From: Drosophila persimilis | Taxonomy: Eukaryota; Arthropoda; Insecta; Diptera; Drosophilidae | Assembly (NCBI RefSeq): GCF_003286085.1 | Contig: NW_020825332.1 | Span: forward strand, 739,001-803,000 | Length of the DNA: 64,000 bases | Reading direction: 5' to 3' | In this document: positions 34,301-45,508 of the stretch, in pieces | Layout of the letters: each line of letters starts with the position of its first letter | Position numbering within the stretch: the stretch's first letter is position 1 | Notes under the pieces: model-generated | Told to the model about the DNA's origin: nothing | The model's input: only the letters and a program-made list of their open reading frames with translations | Database searches by the model: none | Made by a program: the position numbers and the translations under genes

Positions 34301-37300
34301 GCCGATTGATGTGTGCAAGCGGGCATGAAAGAAAGAAATGACAAATCTCTGCAGAAACAACGGCAAATAATCGGGCACGAATATTTTCGGCAACGGTCGC
34401 GGCGGCGGTGGCCGAAAAGACTTTGTAAATTATACAAATATGCAAATGCAATTTTGTAAATTAAAATCTCGTGAAGCTATGTGGCCACCAGTCTGCGATC
34501 ATGTGTGTTGTGCGAGTAAGTTCTTTTCTTTTTGGCCTGTCGTATTTTTTTGCCGCACCCTTGCAGGTTGTGTATGTGGATTATAGCGATATGTTTGACA
34601 AGCATTTTCAAATCCATAGCGCACTGAAATATATTCTTCATTAGTAGCAGTTGTCCAGTTGGCTGACTCCTTATCTTATAGCTGCCCTGGAAACGATACC
34701 CTCCGCAAGGGTATCAATATTTCGGTTCCCGAGTATAGCCTTCCACTTTCGAATTTTATTGTTTCTGTTTTTTGGGTAATCTGAGCAGCAAATATCGCAT
34801 CACATTGTCTGGGGCATCTTCCGTCTCTCACTCTCTCTCTCTCTCTCTGCCTCTTTCTCCCCTCGCTCGCTGGCGGCAAAAAATTAGGTTAAAATGTTTA
34901 CTCGAGCATTGCAGACAGGATTGGCAATAACCTCATTTTCTGTTGGGGGGTCTCCGTCCCCGTCTTTCCCCCTCCCCGCCACCCTCTCTGACGTAAGAGA
35001 AATTTGTGCTTTCTGATGTCGCTGTTGTTGTTGGGCGTAAGCCAGGCCATAACCGGCTCTTTCTGCATCTGTTGTTTATCTTTTTGGGTCTAACGAAAAG
35101 TGACATAATATCAGACGCAGACAGACCCTTGTGTGGGTCCCTTGTTCCTGGCAGTATCCTTGAAACTTTTCGACTTTCAATGTTTGTTTAGGCCACAAAA
35201 ATGTGCCCGCCACCAGTCAACACTGGGAGGAATGAGTGCAAGGGTAACAAACAGCTGTTGCTCCACATATGTACATATGTACACACATTAACACACAGAT
35301 GTACGTCTGTATGTTTATCTCGCTTACTCTCACGCTCTCTGTAAATGTAATTGTAATTTATGCAAGTCTCTGCGTGTCTGGTGCGTGCGTCTGGCATAGA
35401 TAACGGTTTTAATGAAAGTTCCTCTTTCACACATCTACGCCCCGCTCTCGGCCTAATGTTAACGCCTACAACGTGTGTAACCATGCGAATGTGTGTGTGT
35501 GTGGCTCATGCGAGCACATTTTAATAATCAATTTGAATTATTCATTGGCTAACGGCGGCAAATAAAATTCGATTAAAACACAACGCCTGGCTGCCTCTGT
35601 CGACGCCGCTCTTCCGTCGCTCTGGCACTGCCTCTGCCGCTAAACGCCTTGGGTTATTAGCGGCAATTGTGTTTCCCATTGCGTTGGCAGCAAGCAGCAA
35701 GCAGCAAGAAGCCGCAAGAGCAATGCCGCCCACGCAATGTCTCCACCATGCCCCCGCGCCGTCGCCTCCCTTCGTCTTTACTGCTAAATGGCTTTGCCGA
35801 CAGGCGGCGCTGGGGAGCAAGAGAGCGGGAGAGCAGGAGAGCGGGAGAGCGGGAGAGAACACTCTGAGCAATGTTGGAAGGCATTCATTTATTATATTCC
35901 AATACAGTGGAGACACCTGTCATGTGCTTGGGCCTGCACTTATCTAGAGTTCTCCCCAAGCCGACTTCCACATGGGGACCTCACTGTACAGACGCAGTTT
36001 TTCATTCATAATGTTCATTTGGCGTGGGCAAATGAAACAAAAGGCAAAAAAGAAATCTAGAAATGTAGAAAAATGAGCAAATGCGCACTGGAAGATGTCA
36101 GCAGACCGAGTAACAATTTGTCAAAGTTGCCGACTTTAATCTTTTGTAATGGGCGTGCTGGCACCTGCCCCTCATCACCTCTGTCCCCATAGTAATAGCA
36201 AATCTTAAAACCGCAATCTCCAAAGCCGCCTTAACGTCTTTGGCCACGCCGTCGTGCCTTGGCTTGGGCTTGGGCTGGGGGTCGTCCTAATGAGCGCAAG
36301 CCGAGGGAATCCACAAAATCCACAAAATCCACACATGTGGGTGCCCGCATAGAAGCCACAAGACGCGTTTGTGGAGCCCAGAGTGTGTCGTGCAGTGCAG
36401 TACGGTACGGCGGTTCCATTAAGGCGAAACCCGCCTCAAGGCCAGAGCCGGCGCAGAGTGGAAATTCAATAAGCAAATTCTACGATAAATAAGAATGGGC
36501 CACCACACCATTTAAAGTCAGGCAAATAGACAAAGCGCTGATGGAGAAATTGAATTTGTCTTGGCCATTATTATAATAAAGACGCATAAAAATGGCAGAC
36601 AGCAAATGGTTTTTTTTTTCTTCTGTTTTTATGTTCTTGTTATTTTTGGGGGAGTGATAAAAATTGAATACCAAATGAGAGACAGAGTGACAGAGTGATA
36701 TAGTGATAGCGAGAGAAAGAGAAAGAAAGAGAGACCGAAACAAACTTAAGGCAGACACCAAAGGACGTGCTGTGCATTCAACAAACATTGCATAACACAC
36801 ACACAGCATGCGAAAAGAGAGACCCGACCCAGAAGCAGTAGCAGTGGAGGAAGTGGAACCTGTAAAGGGCGTCGCGACAGAGCAGTAGGCGCAGTTACAT
36901 AAGACTCGGCTCGGGCTCTGGCTCTGGCTCGTGCTCGGGCCGCTGCGTAGGCGACGACGAAAGCAATTTAAGCATGTCTGCTGCGCTGCCTGTGCCTGCC
37001 CTGCTTGCCCTGCTTGCCCTGCTTTCCCTTTCCTCTCCTCTCCTCTCCTCTCCACTGCTTGCTGTGTAGCTTCAAGGACTTTTGCCCACCGCTATGAAAA
37101 TTACTGCATTGGCAGAGGGAGTGATGGGCTCGCTCTTTGTACCTCTTCCCGCTCCCTCTCTCTCTCGGTCTGTCTGTCTGCTTGGTCACAAAAGGGAATG
37201 CATGGCAGGGATATTGGCAGGCGAAGAAGGCAAAGGCAAAAGGCAGCACACAAAAAGAGAAAACTTTCGACACGTGTCTCCTTTTGGCATTCGTTTTATG

Positions 37301-38116
37301 GCTACACTGAGAGACATTATTGTTGTCATTCACTTGAAGTTTCATCGATCATTTATTTCTATACCTTATTATTTATTTGGATACTTTTTCAACTATTTAC
37401 TTAGGTATGTACATGACCTTTGACCGATTTAGACCCTCTCGTGTTTTGTACCCTACTTTTTCTGGCCGTGCAGTCTAGAGCAGACGCGACGCGACAGCGA
37501 GGAGAGGACCAATCCCATGCGTTTCGTCCCTGTTTCCAACTGTTTCAGAACTTTTTCTTTCTACTTTTTTTTTATGTTCCTTCTTTCTTCCTTTCAAGGG
37601 GGTGGTAGGTGGTAGGTGGGTGGGAAGTACTTACGGGTACAGAATGTTCCGGCTCGGTTGGCAAAAGTGCTGTTGTTGTTGCTGCTGTCTCTGCTGCTGC
37701 TGCTGCTGCTGCTGCTTCTGCGGCGCCTGCTACTGTCTGATCCGCTGCAGCGGAGCCCAATGCGCTGTTGGAGGCGGTGCAGCTGGTGGCGGTGGCGGCG
37801 GAGGCGGTGGCGGTGGCGAGTGGTAGGGCCAGAGCAGAGATAGCCTCGTTACCCGTTACCAGTCCAATCCCCGTTGACAGCACCGCGTTGTTGCTGCTGC
37901 GCCGTCGTTGCGACGAGCGACGTTTGTGGCGTATCCTTCGCGTCGCTGCTGCTTCTAGTGTCAGTGTTGCTGTTGCTGTTGCTGCTGCTGCTGCTGTTGT
38001 TGTTGTCGTTGCTCCAGCTGCTGTTGCTGGGGCAGAGCGTAGGGCAATTGCGGCCACCAACACACTGCCGCAGGCCAAGCACACGGACAAACTAATGGCG
38101 ATTAGCAACAAGCCAC
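31341..38116 (-). CDS. 3' exons of an unrecognised membrane-type, low-complexity protein
   Basis: Four exons on the minus strand fit one another in phase: 38116-37635, 32952-32864, 32776-32191 and 32126-31341 (stop TAA). The 5' exon or exons, which must end in phase 1, were not found. The first exon encodes a hydrophobic run (GLLLIAISLSVCLACGSVLV), then Ala/Thr tracts and a basic patch RRIRHKRRSSQRRR. The second gives MLSVQTAGCAGMERLGVP, the third QFRCRMRVDALQARELLAVRGD then Gln/His/Ser/Asn tracts, and the last SKSKPNAITKFFSRISSPK, Ser/Ala runs, and a Cys/Asn/Ser end (SCHCSCNSRNCSHCAANS). It looks like a single-pass membrane protein with a long cytoplasmic tail; no family recognised. All splice sites are clean GT-AG. 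The link between the 37.6-38.1 kb exon and the rest is less certain, because the second exon also begins with ATG and could start a shorter form. The methyltransferase remnant lies in its intron. Confidence 0.6.
33070..33664 (-). pseudogene. Decayed protein arginine methyltransferase (Art8-like)
   Basis: The first 76 codons, from an ATG at 33664, read as a PRMT core piece: VVKQNHCEDTVKVLHGRV, then LPEKVDGIVCNWMGH and LEVLEARDRWLKKNGF. The S-adenosylmethionine-binding part that should precede it is absent. The two catalytic glutamates of the double-E loop (normally EWMG and a following E) are replaced by Asn and Lys. After FIRDARYG the frame stops, and PRMT-like beta-barrel sequence (HLECFTLYFDVSF) continues in another frame, then shifts again into a frame ending CQDEDF at 33070. 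So it is 5'-truncated, internally deleted and frameshifted. Active PRMTs methylate arginines on histones and RNA-binding proteins; this one should not. It lies in an intron of the minus-strand low-complexity gene and keeps promoter words upstream. Confidence 0.65.
33700..33744 (-). promoter_or_regulatory. Motif 1 plus DRE-like promoter upstream of the PRMT remnant
   Basis: CAGTGTGACC at 33735-33744 is an exact Motif 1 word in minus orientation. ATCGATAG, a DRE-like word, lies at about 33721-33728. Together they sit 50-80 bp upstream of the PRMT-remnant ATG, the spacing seen at Trs20. The promoter may therefore have outlived the gene. Confidence 0.5.
33884..34520 (+). promoter_or_regulatory. 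Possible plus-strand promoter and leader exon
   Basis: GCGATAGGTCGATAGG at about 33884-33899 and CAGTGTGCCC at 33910 resemble DRE and Motif 1 words. TCAGTT at 33935-33940 fits the Drosophila initiator. T- and GT-rich leader-like DNA follows, and a short frame from ATG at 34480 (MWPPVCDHVCC) reaches a strong donor, GTAAGT, at about 34515. This could be the first exon of a gene whose body lies beyond the window. No downstream exon was found, so it stays tentative. Confidence 0.3.
34521..37634. other. Non-coding, microsatellite-rich intron or intergenic DNA
   Basis: No supported exon. Contents: a helitron-like terminal hairpin at 34695-34715; CT tract near 34828-34850; GT tract near 35491-35503; a repeated AGCGGGAG tract at about 35820-35860 on the plus strand; AATCCACA repeats at about 36308-36335; TCCTC repeats near 37032-37052 followed by one ACTGCTT word (37054). 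Apparent frames of 90-190 codons here are all low-complexity shadows. Confidence 0.5.
34690..34745. mobile_element. Short remnant with Helitron-like terminal hairpin
   Basis: GATACCCT and AGGGTATC form an 8-bp stem with a 5-base loop (34695-34715), followed by TTCGGTTCCCGAGTATAGCC. Hairpins of this GGGTATC type are common at ends of DINE-1-like elements. Only the end is visible. Confidence 0.35.
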
Positions 38117-38925
38117 CTGCAACACAGAACAAATGTACGAAAAATGTTGTTAATTTTAGGTCTTAAAAAAATAACACACATTTATCTATCCTAATCTGTG
38201 GCCCAAAGTCTAGTATTTAATTTTAAGAAACTTTTTGCTTGGAGAAAGTCGAAACAATATTGTTTTCCTTTGCCGTTAAATTATTTATTTAAATAATTAC
38301 CTCTGTGTTTTTTTTTTTTTTTTGGGTAAATTTAAATAATTTATTCCCCCTCACGCACTGCGTTAATTACTATAAATAAACGATACGAAACGAAACGAAA
38401 CAAAACGTAAAGCTAGTACGGCCCACTGCACAGCCGAAATAACAATGAAAGAGGAAAGAGCAAGAGAAATAGACAACAGACAACAGAGCAGAAGCAACAA
38501 AAACAACAAAAAAAAACATAAGAAAAGTAAAGTAAAGTATGTACGACTGCCGCTCGCTATCTACAAGGTGCCGTACCCGTACCCGTACCCGTGCAGAGAT
38601 ATAGACGGACGGACAGAGGACAGGGGACACGGACACACCGCAGACGTATGCGTCTAGACTAGATAGCAGACGACTTAAGTGTGATACAAGCACACATGCG
38701 CACAATTGTAGCGGTAGTCGGCGAGCGAGAGCAACAGAGAAACAGAGAGAAAGGGAGGGCGAGCGTGTGAGTGAGTGCGCGAATGTAGGCGGACGGCAAT
38801 TCGATAAACAAATAGGCGAAAAGAAGGCTATCGATGGAATGAGATTGACACAGAGAATACCTTATAATCGAAAAATAGAGAGGAGGAGAGCGAGAGTGAT
38901 GCCTATGCATTTTAAACTGCTTGCA

Positions 38926-39119
38926 TGCACTTTCACTGCATACGAACTGCTTGTATGTATGGCATGCTTGCTTGTAAACTGCTTGATGGGTGATATTAAT
39001 TATATGAAGCTTATTGGATGCACTGCTTGTATGCACTGCTTCTGAACTGCTTGCTATTAATTGCCCAATGCTGGATATCAATGATACGCAACGGTGTGCC
39101 GGCCCATCTCGCACTGCTT
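38926..39119 (+). repeat. ACTGCTT cluster 1 (7 copies, plus)
   Basis: Copies start at 38926, 38946, 38978, 39022, 39035, 39046 and 39113, all in plus orientation. Most extend to AACTGCTTG or CACTGCTTG. Spacing is irregular (11-67 bp), so this is not a tandem satellite. Confidence 0.8.
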
Positions 39120-40224
39120 GGTTATGTTTTCTCTCTGGGTGATCTGTCTAGACATCTGTGACCATCGTAGGGCTATATTTAGAATATCTGACCACAGCTT
39201 TCGCCCCACAAATCGATCCCAGCCATTACGCTGCACAAAACTTACGGGGTTATTTTTATACCACTTTGTATTAAAAAGTACCATTGTAACCAAAACGCTT
39301 CAATTAGTAATGGGTATTATGGGCGATATGGCAGCCACATTCCAACCGACACGGCACGGCAAGACGGGGGGACATAGAGACGGACGGCGGACAGACGCAG
39401 ACCCAGACAGCGCTGATAGAACGGCAGACAAACAGAGGCCACCCGTCGCGGTCGCAGACCCTGTAACAGAGCAAACATAGACGACAACACACAGCCACAG
39501 CCACAGAATGAGAGAGATATTGTATGTACATGCGTTCGCGTTCGTTCGTTTTGCGAGAGATACACAGATACACAGATACAAAAGCGGCGATGGCTTGCGC
39601 AACAAGATTTTACAATCACACAAGCAGTAAATATCATGACGCTCTGTCTGATATTCGGTTGCAACAACAACGCCGGCAGCTACAACACGTTCAACGTTCG
39701 GTGGAACAGCGCAATTTCATCAAGGCGAAAATGACGCAGCTATGTAAACGTTGCCATCTCTATCGCACCCACTCGACCATGGGCTAGAGCCCCTCCTTAC
39801 CCCCTGTACGTCCGTCTGCCTCCCGCTCTCCCTCATTCTCTGACGATCAGTGAATGAAAATGAAAATATACGACAAGATGGGGAAGGGGGAGGGGTGTGG
39901 GGTGTGGGGTTGTTTGGAGATTTTTCAGTAATTTATGATTTTAATGAAAAAGAGAAATGCTGCGCAGAAAAGTGAACAAAAAAAAACACACACAAACAAA
40001 TAACAAGACCAGAAAATAGCCGAAGCATTTGATACCCTCTCGATTGGTCGGGCAACATCTTTCTGGTCACCCGAGGTCTCCGACTGGATATCAGGATATC
40101 TCTGCAATGTTTTTTTTTTTCTTTTAATCAACACTCTCTCTGGGCTCTGCAAAGGGTATTAGAGACTGGAGAGACAATTATACAACAAACACACGGCAGA
40201 CACGGCAGAAAGGGGTACACGGTA

Positions 40225-40260
40225 GGGGTACGGGTACGGGTACGGGTACGAGTACGGGTC
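40225..40260 (+). repeat. (GGGTAC)n short tandem repeat
   Basis: About five GGGTAC units, one with a GAGTAC variant. The reverse complement of the same array occurs at about 38572-38592. Confidence 0.75.
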
Positions 40261-41580
40261 TTTGCATGCCAGACAGACAGCGAAAAAAGTTAATCAACTG
40301 AAATTAAAATGTACATCGCACGAAAACAAAAGCAAAAACAAGCAACAAAGTGAAAAATATGTCAACAATGTCTATGACTCGCTGACTCTCTGGCTCTCTG
40401 ACTCTCACTCTGACTGTACTCCCCGCGTGTGCTTGCACTGCTTGCTCTTGCTCTTCAGCGGAAAACCGACGACGAAAAAGCACAAGTGGCAGCACTTTAG
40501 ACTTTTGCGCATTCCCAGCCCCAGCCCCAGTCCCAGGCCCATTCCCGTCTCCCGTCGCCCAGTCCGCCGCTGTCCCGCGCGTCTGTCACTCAGGTTTTAA
40601 CCGTCTCAGGTGACTCAACTGTTAGCCGTAGCCTATCCTACGGTCGCGGGTCGAGTCGAGTCGAGTCGCCATTCGCCAGTCACTCGCTCGAGGGCTGCCT
40701 TTTATAGCCTTTGTTTTTAGATAATTATATATTTTGTTGCTGTTGCAGTTGCTGTTTCTGTTGCTGTTGCTGTTGCTGCTGTTGTTGGGGCTACCCTGTA
40801 ATCGGCTGTGGCACCACACACTTCAAAGTCCGATAATATCCATAAAAGCGAAAGATACGAATAGGGATAGGAAATTCAATTATGGTTTCATATTTCTTCT
40901 TGGAATCATCTTTACAAGCCCCAAAACAGATAGTCTTTGACGATCTACAGGGTATTCATTAAACTGATCATTCCATTTGGGTGATATGTGTGAGTGTGTG
41001 TGTTTTTTTTTTTAATTGTTGCCGCTCGTTTCTGGTTGTTGCAATTAATTTTATCGCAAGTGAAATGATTGAGCACGTCTGGGGCCACGTTTTGCGTCTG
41101 GGACTACTAATCAACTGATACCCTATAAAATAAAGGCCCAACCAGACCGCAGACCCCAGACCGCAGACCCCAGACCCATGAAAGAGAAAGGAATACATGG
41201 CAACGGTTCAAAATCTGTTTAAACGTTCGATTGAACCGCTGACGCACGTGTGGCCCCTCCGTCCCGTTTCGACTATTGAAAAGTGCTAAAATAATTGTGT
41301 GAATTTCAATTTCAATATTTGAATTGATCGCACCAGACGGCACTGGCACTGGCCCCAGTCCCACCACCAGACGGGCGTCAGACCCCCCCAAAGCCAGACG
41401 AGGGGGGGGTAGAGACGGATCGGTTCGGTTCGGTTCGGATCGGATCGGACAGTTGGCTAACACTTTTAGCCACAGCGATCGATCCAAGCAAACGACTTTC
41501 GTGGCTATTTTTATTTAATAGTGGAACGGACATTGAACGGTAGACACCAGTGGAGGGGCGAGTGCATACGGAGGAGGCGA

Positions 41581-41601
41581 GGGGGAGGGGGAGGGGGAGG
41601 G
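41581..41601 (+). repeat. G-quadruplex-type tract
   Basis: Four G-tracts of 5, 5, 5 and 3 separated by single A bases, a textbook intramolecular quadruplex pattern. Confidence 0.7.
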
Positions 41602-42234
41602 AAACTTGTTTCAATCTCTCTATTCGTGAAGTTCCTTGACCGAATATGTATAGAGGCAGAGATAATTCCACCATATATGTATGTACAATCGAGAGTAATT
41701 TCCCCCAAATTGCATTTGATTGAGTGCGCGAGAAGATCGCGGGATGATCCACCTTTTGGACTTGCCTTCTTTCTTTCTCTGGCTCTGTCGCACAACAAAA
41801 GTTATTAATTCAATGATTATGATCGTTGCGCTAATGACAGTCAAGTGCAGTACTTGCCCCATCCCCATCCCCATCAACACCCGCATACCCATTGCCAAAT
41901 AGCCACACGGTTTTTTGGGGGCAATGCCATTGACACCTTGATTGGATGTCAAGGTTGTGTGTGGATTGTGGATATTGTGTGTGGAGCCTGGACTCTGGAG
42001 AATGTCATGCCTTTTCCTCTAGCAAAATCCATCCAACCGGCCAGAGGGCAAAGAGAGCTTTAGCAATCATAATACATTGAGATGACATTGAACTTGAAAA
42101 ATCACAAAGATCTGAAATATCATTTGGTGCTCATTGTGTTGTTGTTTCGTTTGTCAGGGGTGTTGTTGTGTCGAATTTTCTACGATTAAGATGGGGGATC
42201 TGTGGATCTGTGTTTGGTAGGCAGTTTTCGAAGC

Positions 42235-42464
42235 ACTGCTTGTTCTGTCGGTGCGTGTAAGCAGCAGAATAAGCAGTCCGTATGGGAATGCCAAGCCAAC
42301 GGTTCAATGCGTACAAGCAGTTCAAGGTTGACAGCAGCACATATGAGACACAACCAGGTCAAGCAGTTCAAAGTGCAGAGAATACACCAAGCAGTGCATA
42401 TGAAGCCCAGATGCAACGCAGTGCAAACATCAGGCGGAAACGAAGCCGAGGTAAAGGAAGCAGT
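42235..42464 (-). repeat. ACTGCTT cluster 2 (6 copies, mostly minus)
   Basis: Copies at 42235 (plus) and, as AAGCAGT, at 42271, 42315, 42361, 42389 and 42458. Two carry the extended CAAGCAGTT form and one the CAAGCAGTG form. Confidence 0.8.
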
Positions 42465-42608
42465 AGACAGGCAGCAGCATCATCAGCTGACGTCAGTCGC
42501 CAGCATCGTCTGCGTCGTTTGAATGCTGTTGTTGTTGTTTTTTTTTTTGGCAAAGAATTTTTGTCTAGTTTTCAGTGCACAAAATATTACAATGTTGTCC
42601 GGGGGTGA

Positions 42609-42628
42609 GGGGGGGGGGGGGGGGGGGG
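42609..42628 (+). repeat. Homopolymer of 20 G
   Basis: Uninterrupted G run, 128 bp before a (TG)20 tract at 42757-42796. Length is likely to be polymorphic or assembly-sensitive. Confidence 0.85.
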
Positions 42629-42753
42629 CGGCGGAGGCTGGGGGCAAAAGATGAAAAGTCGACAAAGTCCCCACAGTCTGTGATGCATTACAGTTCTGCC
42701 TGCGCCCTGCCGCCACCCACACCGCCCCTTGAGAGAGGCCAACCCTTTTTTCC

Positions 42754-42756
<3 letters not shown>

Positions 42757-42796
<40 letters not shown>
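42757..42796 (+). repeat. (TG)20 microsatellite
   Basis: Uninterrupted TG dinucleotide tract. Confidence 0.9.
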
Positions 42797-42798
<2 letters not shown>

Positions 42799-44216
42799 TG
42801 CAGCTGTAGACATTGCGCACAGCAACAGACAGAAAGAGCGAGAGAGAGAGAGAGAGACGGAGAGGTAGGGAATGCAAATGAATGAACAAAATGCAAAATA
42901 AAATAAAAAATAGAAAGAAAGAAGAAAAAAAAAAACTGAAACAAACCGCAGACAGCGGCGTCGACCTCGCCCATTCCCAGGCAGCAGCGGCTGATGATGA
43001 GGTGGATACCCCCCTGCCGCACCCCCCCCGCTGTCTGTAGCTCTGCTGCTGCTGCTGCTGCTCGTGTTTGCCGCCTGTCGTTTGACCTTTAAGCGATGCG
43101 AGTGCATTCCAACAACAACAACAAGAACAACAACAGCGTGAGGGGGAGAGAAATTCCCATTTTGAGGTTGATTTGTTCAAGGGGGTGACTGGGTGGGGCA
43201 TTGGGGGTGGCAGCCCCGTTCCTCTCTTGCTGCTTTCCCATTTTCCAATTTGCAAACGCATTTAATTAGTGTGGAAAATCACGTGGCTAATTGTGTAAAT
43301 GCCGGCGTATGCGCAATATTTCAAATACATTCAAGCGATTACGTATACGCAGCGTTTACGGCATTTTTGCATGCGATGTGTTTTGTTTGTCGCGGCATTT
43401 CATCATCTTTCCAAGGTTCAGCGACATGACATTCTTGGCGGTTCCAAGCGGGGGGATACCCCACAGCCCCCCTAATGGCTGTAGAATTGCAATAATTCGA
43501 TCTCCTTGGAAGCTCTTTCGGCTTCAATTGACTTTCCTTTAGCGGCACACTCTTTGCTCAAGTATCAATCGGTGATGCCCGCCTTGGGTTGCCCCATTTC
43601 TCCTCTTTCTGCCTTCTCATATTTCCCATTTCCCCCCCACCTCTCCAGCCCCCATCAGCCCCCTTTCTTTTCCACTCGTATTTCTCCACCACTCGTGCCT
43701 TATTTGCAACATTGTGTCATACTTTCGTGTTGACTTTCTTTTTCATTTGTTTATTTTTCGATTGGTTCGTATTTTTTGCATGCCCCCCCCCTCCACACAC
43801 CCCTCTCTCCGACCCACTGCCGTATGTTGATTGTAGAGTTTTCTGTTCTGTTCGGTTCGGTTCCGTTCTGTTTGTTTGTGCCACTGCCACTGCCACAGAT
43901 GATGATTCCGATGGATGGTGACTGCGGAATGGCGAATGGCTTGCAAATATTGACAGAGGCTTCGAAATATTACGCAAAAATTGTGTGGAGGATCGGATCC
44001 GTGTTTAACTTTTGTTTCATTCTTGTGTGGCATGTGGCATGTAGTCCTCCCCAGCAGTAGTCAGTGCCCCGCGGCCAATGACATGACTCATTGACCTGGT
44101 TTAGGAGGGCGGTAGCCTCTCCCCCCCTTGTCTGCCGCCACCCTTTCAGCCTTCGTATAGCGCCCCATAAGTGGGTCAGTGGGCGTGTCAAAAACCGCGG
44201 TGGCTGGGGTGGTGGT

Positions 44217-44230
44217 GGGGGGGGGGGGGG
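44217..44230 (+). repeat. Homopolymer of 14 G
   Basis: Uninterrupted G run directly after GGTGGT. Confidence 0.85.
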
Positions 44231-45203
44231 TCTAGCCTCTCAGACCGAAAAAACTAGTTCATGCGGGGCTCGTTTTCTGCTTTTTCTGGAAGGGGAAACA
44301 ATAGAAAAAAACACAAAGGCCTCAAGTATCGCACCACCTCTCTCCCTCTCTCTCTCTCTCTCTTTCTCTGCAAAACTGTGTCAACGTTTTGCAACACTGT
44401 CTCCGGGCTGGGAGGCATTTACTGCTGCTTGACTCACAAAAACTCATCGATTAGTCAGCCAACGAGGAGAGGAGGGTGGAGAGCGGTACAGGGAGAGTGC
44501 ATTTCTATGGCATTTACTTGAGATACTCACTCGAGAGCCGTGCCCCAGAAGGAAGAAGTCCAGAGATTGATTCCATTTTGTGGGTATTTGTATTTCATCA
44601 TCCAATGTTCCCATTGATCAATCACCCAGTCAATCAATCAGTCAATCAGTCAGTCTTCCACCGCTGTTCTCGGCCTTTGTTTTTCCATCTATCACCCAAA
44701 GGTGCAGGCAGCCGTGCAAATTGGTAGTAGCGCGTGTGGCTAATTTATAATTTATATTTTTCAGAGGCGAACCAGCCCCCAGGCCCCCGGCCCCCCCCTT
44801 GCCCCATATACATGTCCGATATGTTGGTTTAATTTCTGCCCGTATTCCGGCCAAACAAAATGATTAGTGAAAGCCTATTAATGGTTTTTAAATCACATTA
44901 ATTGATTGATAATGTCACAAAAAAGGTTCAACCATCAATGGGCGGACGTTGTGGCACGGGAATAATTGTCGTATATGCACATACACGTACACATGTGTGT
45001 ATGTATGTGAATGGCAGTAGTATGTATGTATGGCGCTTTGGTCAGATTGGACAGATTAGTCGACCACGATATAATTAAAGACTCGGGGATTAATCGCGGG
45101 TCGGGTTTTGCCTGTGTGGAATATTTCTGTGTGCTGGAATGTTAATAATTATATAGAAATTTGCACAAAAAACTATATTTTATAAGCTCCGTAATATGTT
45201 TGC

Positions 45204-45508
45204 ACTGCTTTGTGTGTGCAATGTACGGAATGGGCACAGAACACTGCTTAAGGTCGAAAATAGTTTGATAAATGGATACTCTATTGCTTTGCACTGCTTG
45301 CCAGATATTCTGTACGAATGGTTAGCCCTTTAACCTTTTCACACTGCTTGCGAACTGTTTGTAACGGCTTATAATGCTGTGTACCTCTGCTTAGATCAAG
45401 GGCCAGGCATTGCTTTTAATTTGATCGGCACTGCTTGATTGTTTATTTAAAGGTAAGAACACGATTCTCAATTCTCCAAGAACCGTGTATTACTGCTTAC
45501 AACTGCTT
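45204..45508 (+). repeat. ACTGCTT cluster 3 (7 copies, plus)
   Basis: Copies at 45204, 45243, 45293, 45343, 45430, 45492 and 45502, all plus. One-base variants (GAACTGTTTG, CTCTGCTTA, GCATTGCTTT) lie among them, as if decaying or degenerate sites. Confidence 0.8.

Larger units (their letters stand above)
38117..44999. other. Non-coding domain, part 1
   Basis: No exon supported. It contains a T run near 38311-38323; GTACCC repeats at about 38572-38592 and their reverse complement at about 40225-40260; ACTGCTT clusters 1 (38926-39119) and 2 (42235-42464); a G-quadruplex-type GGGGGA tract at 41581-41601; a run of 20 G at 42609-42628; (TG)n at 42757-42796; and a run of 14 G at 44217-44230. Long apparent reading frames such as 42587-43261 (minus) come from these tracts. 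Confidence 0.5.

Noticed and set aside
35690-35715. GCAAGCAGCAAGCAGCAAG tract as an ACTGCTT cluster
   Set aside because: AAGCAGC differs from the AAGCAGT word in the last base; it is a simple local repeat and was not counted.
40214-40260. Telomere-like GGGTAC array
   Set aside because: Drosophila telomeres are not made of short G-rich repeats, and the array has only about five units.
42587-43261. 224-codon minus-strand frame with poly-His/Thr and poly-Pro
   Set aside because: Product of the (TG)n and G-run microsatellites, no splice or start context.
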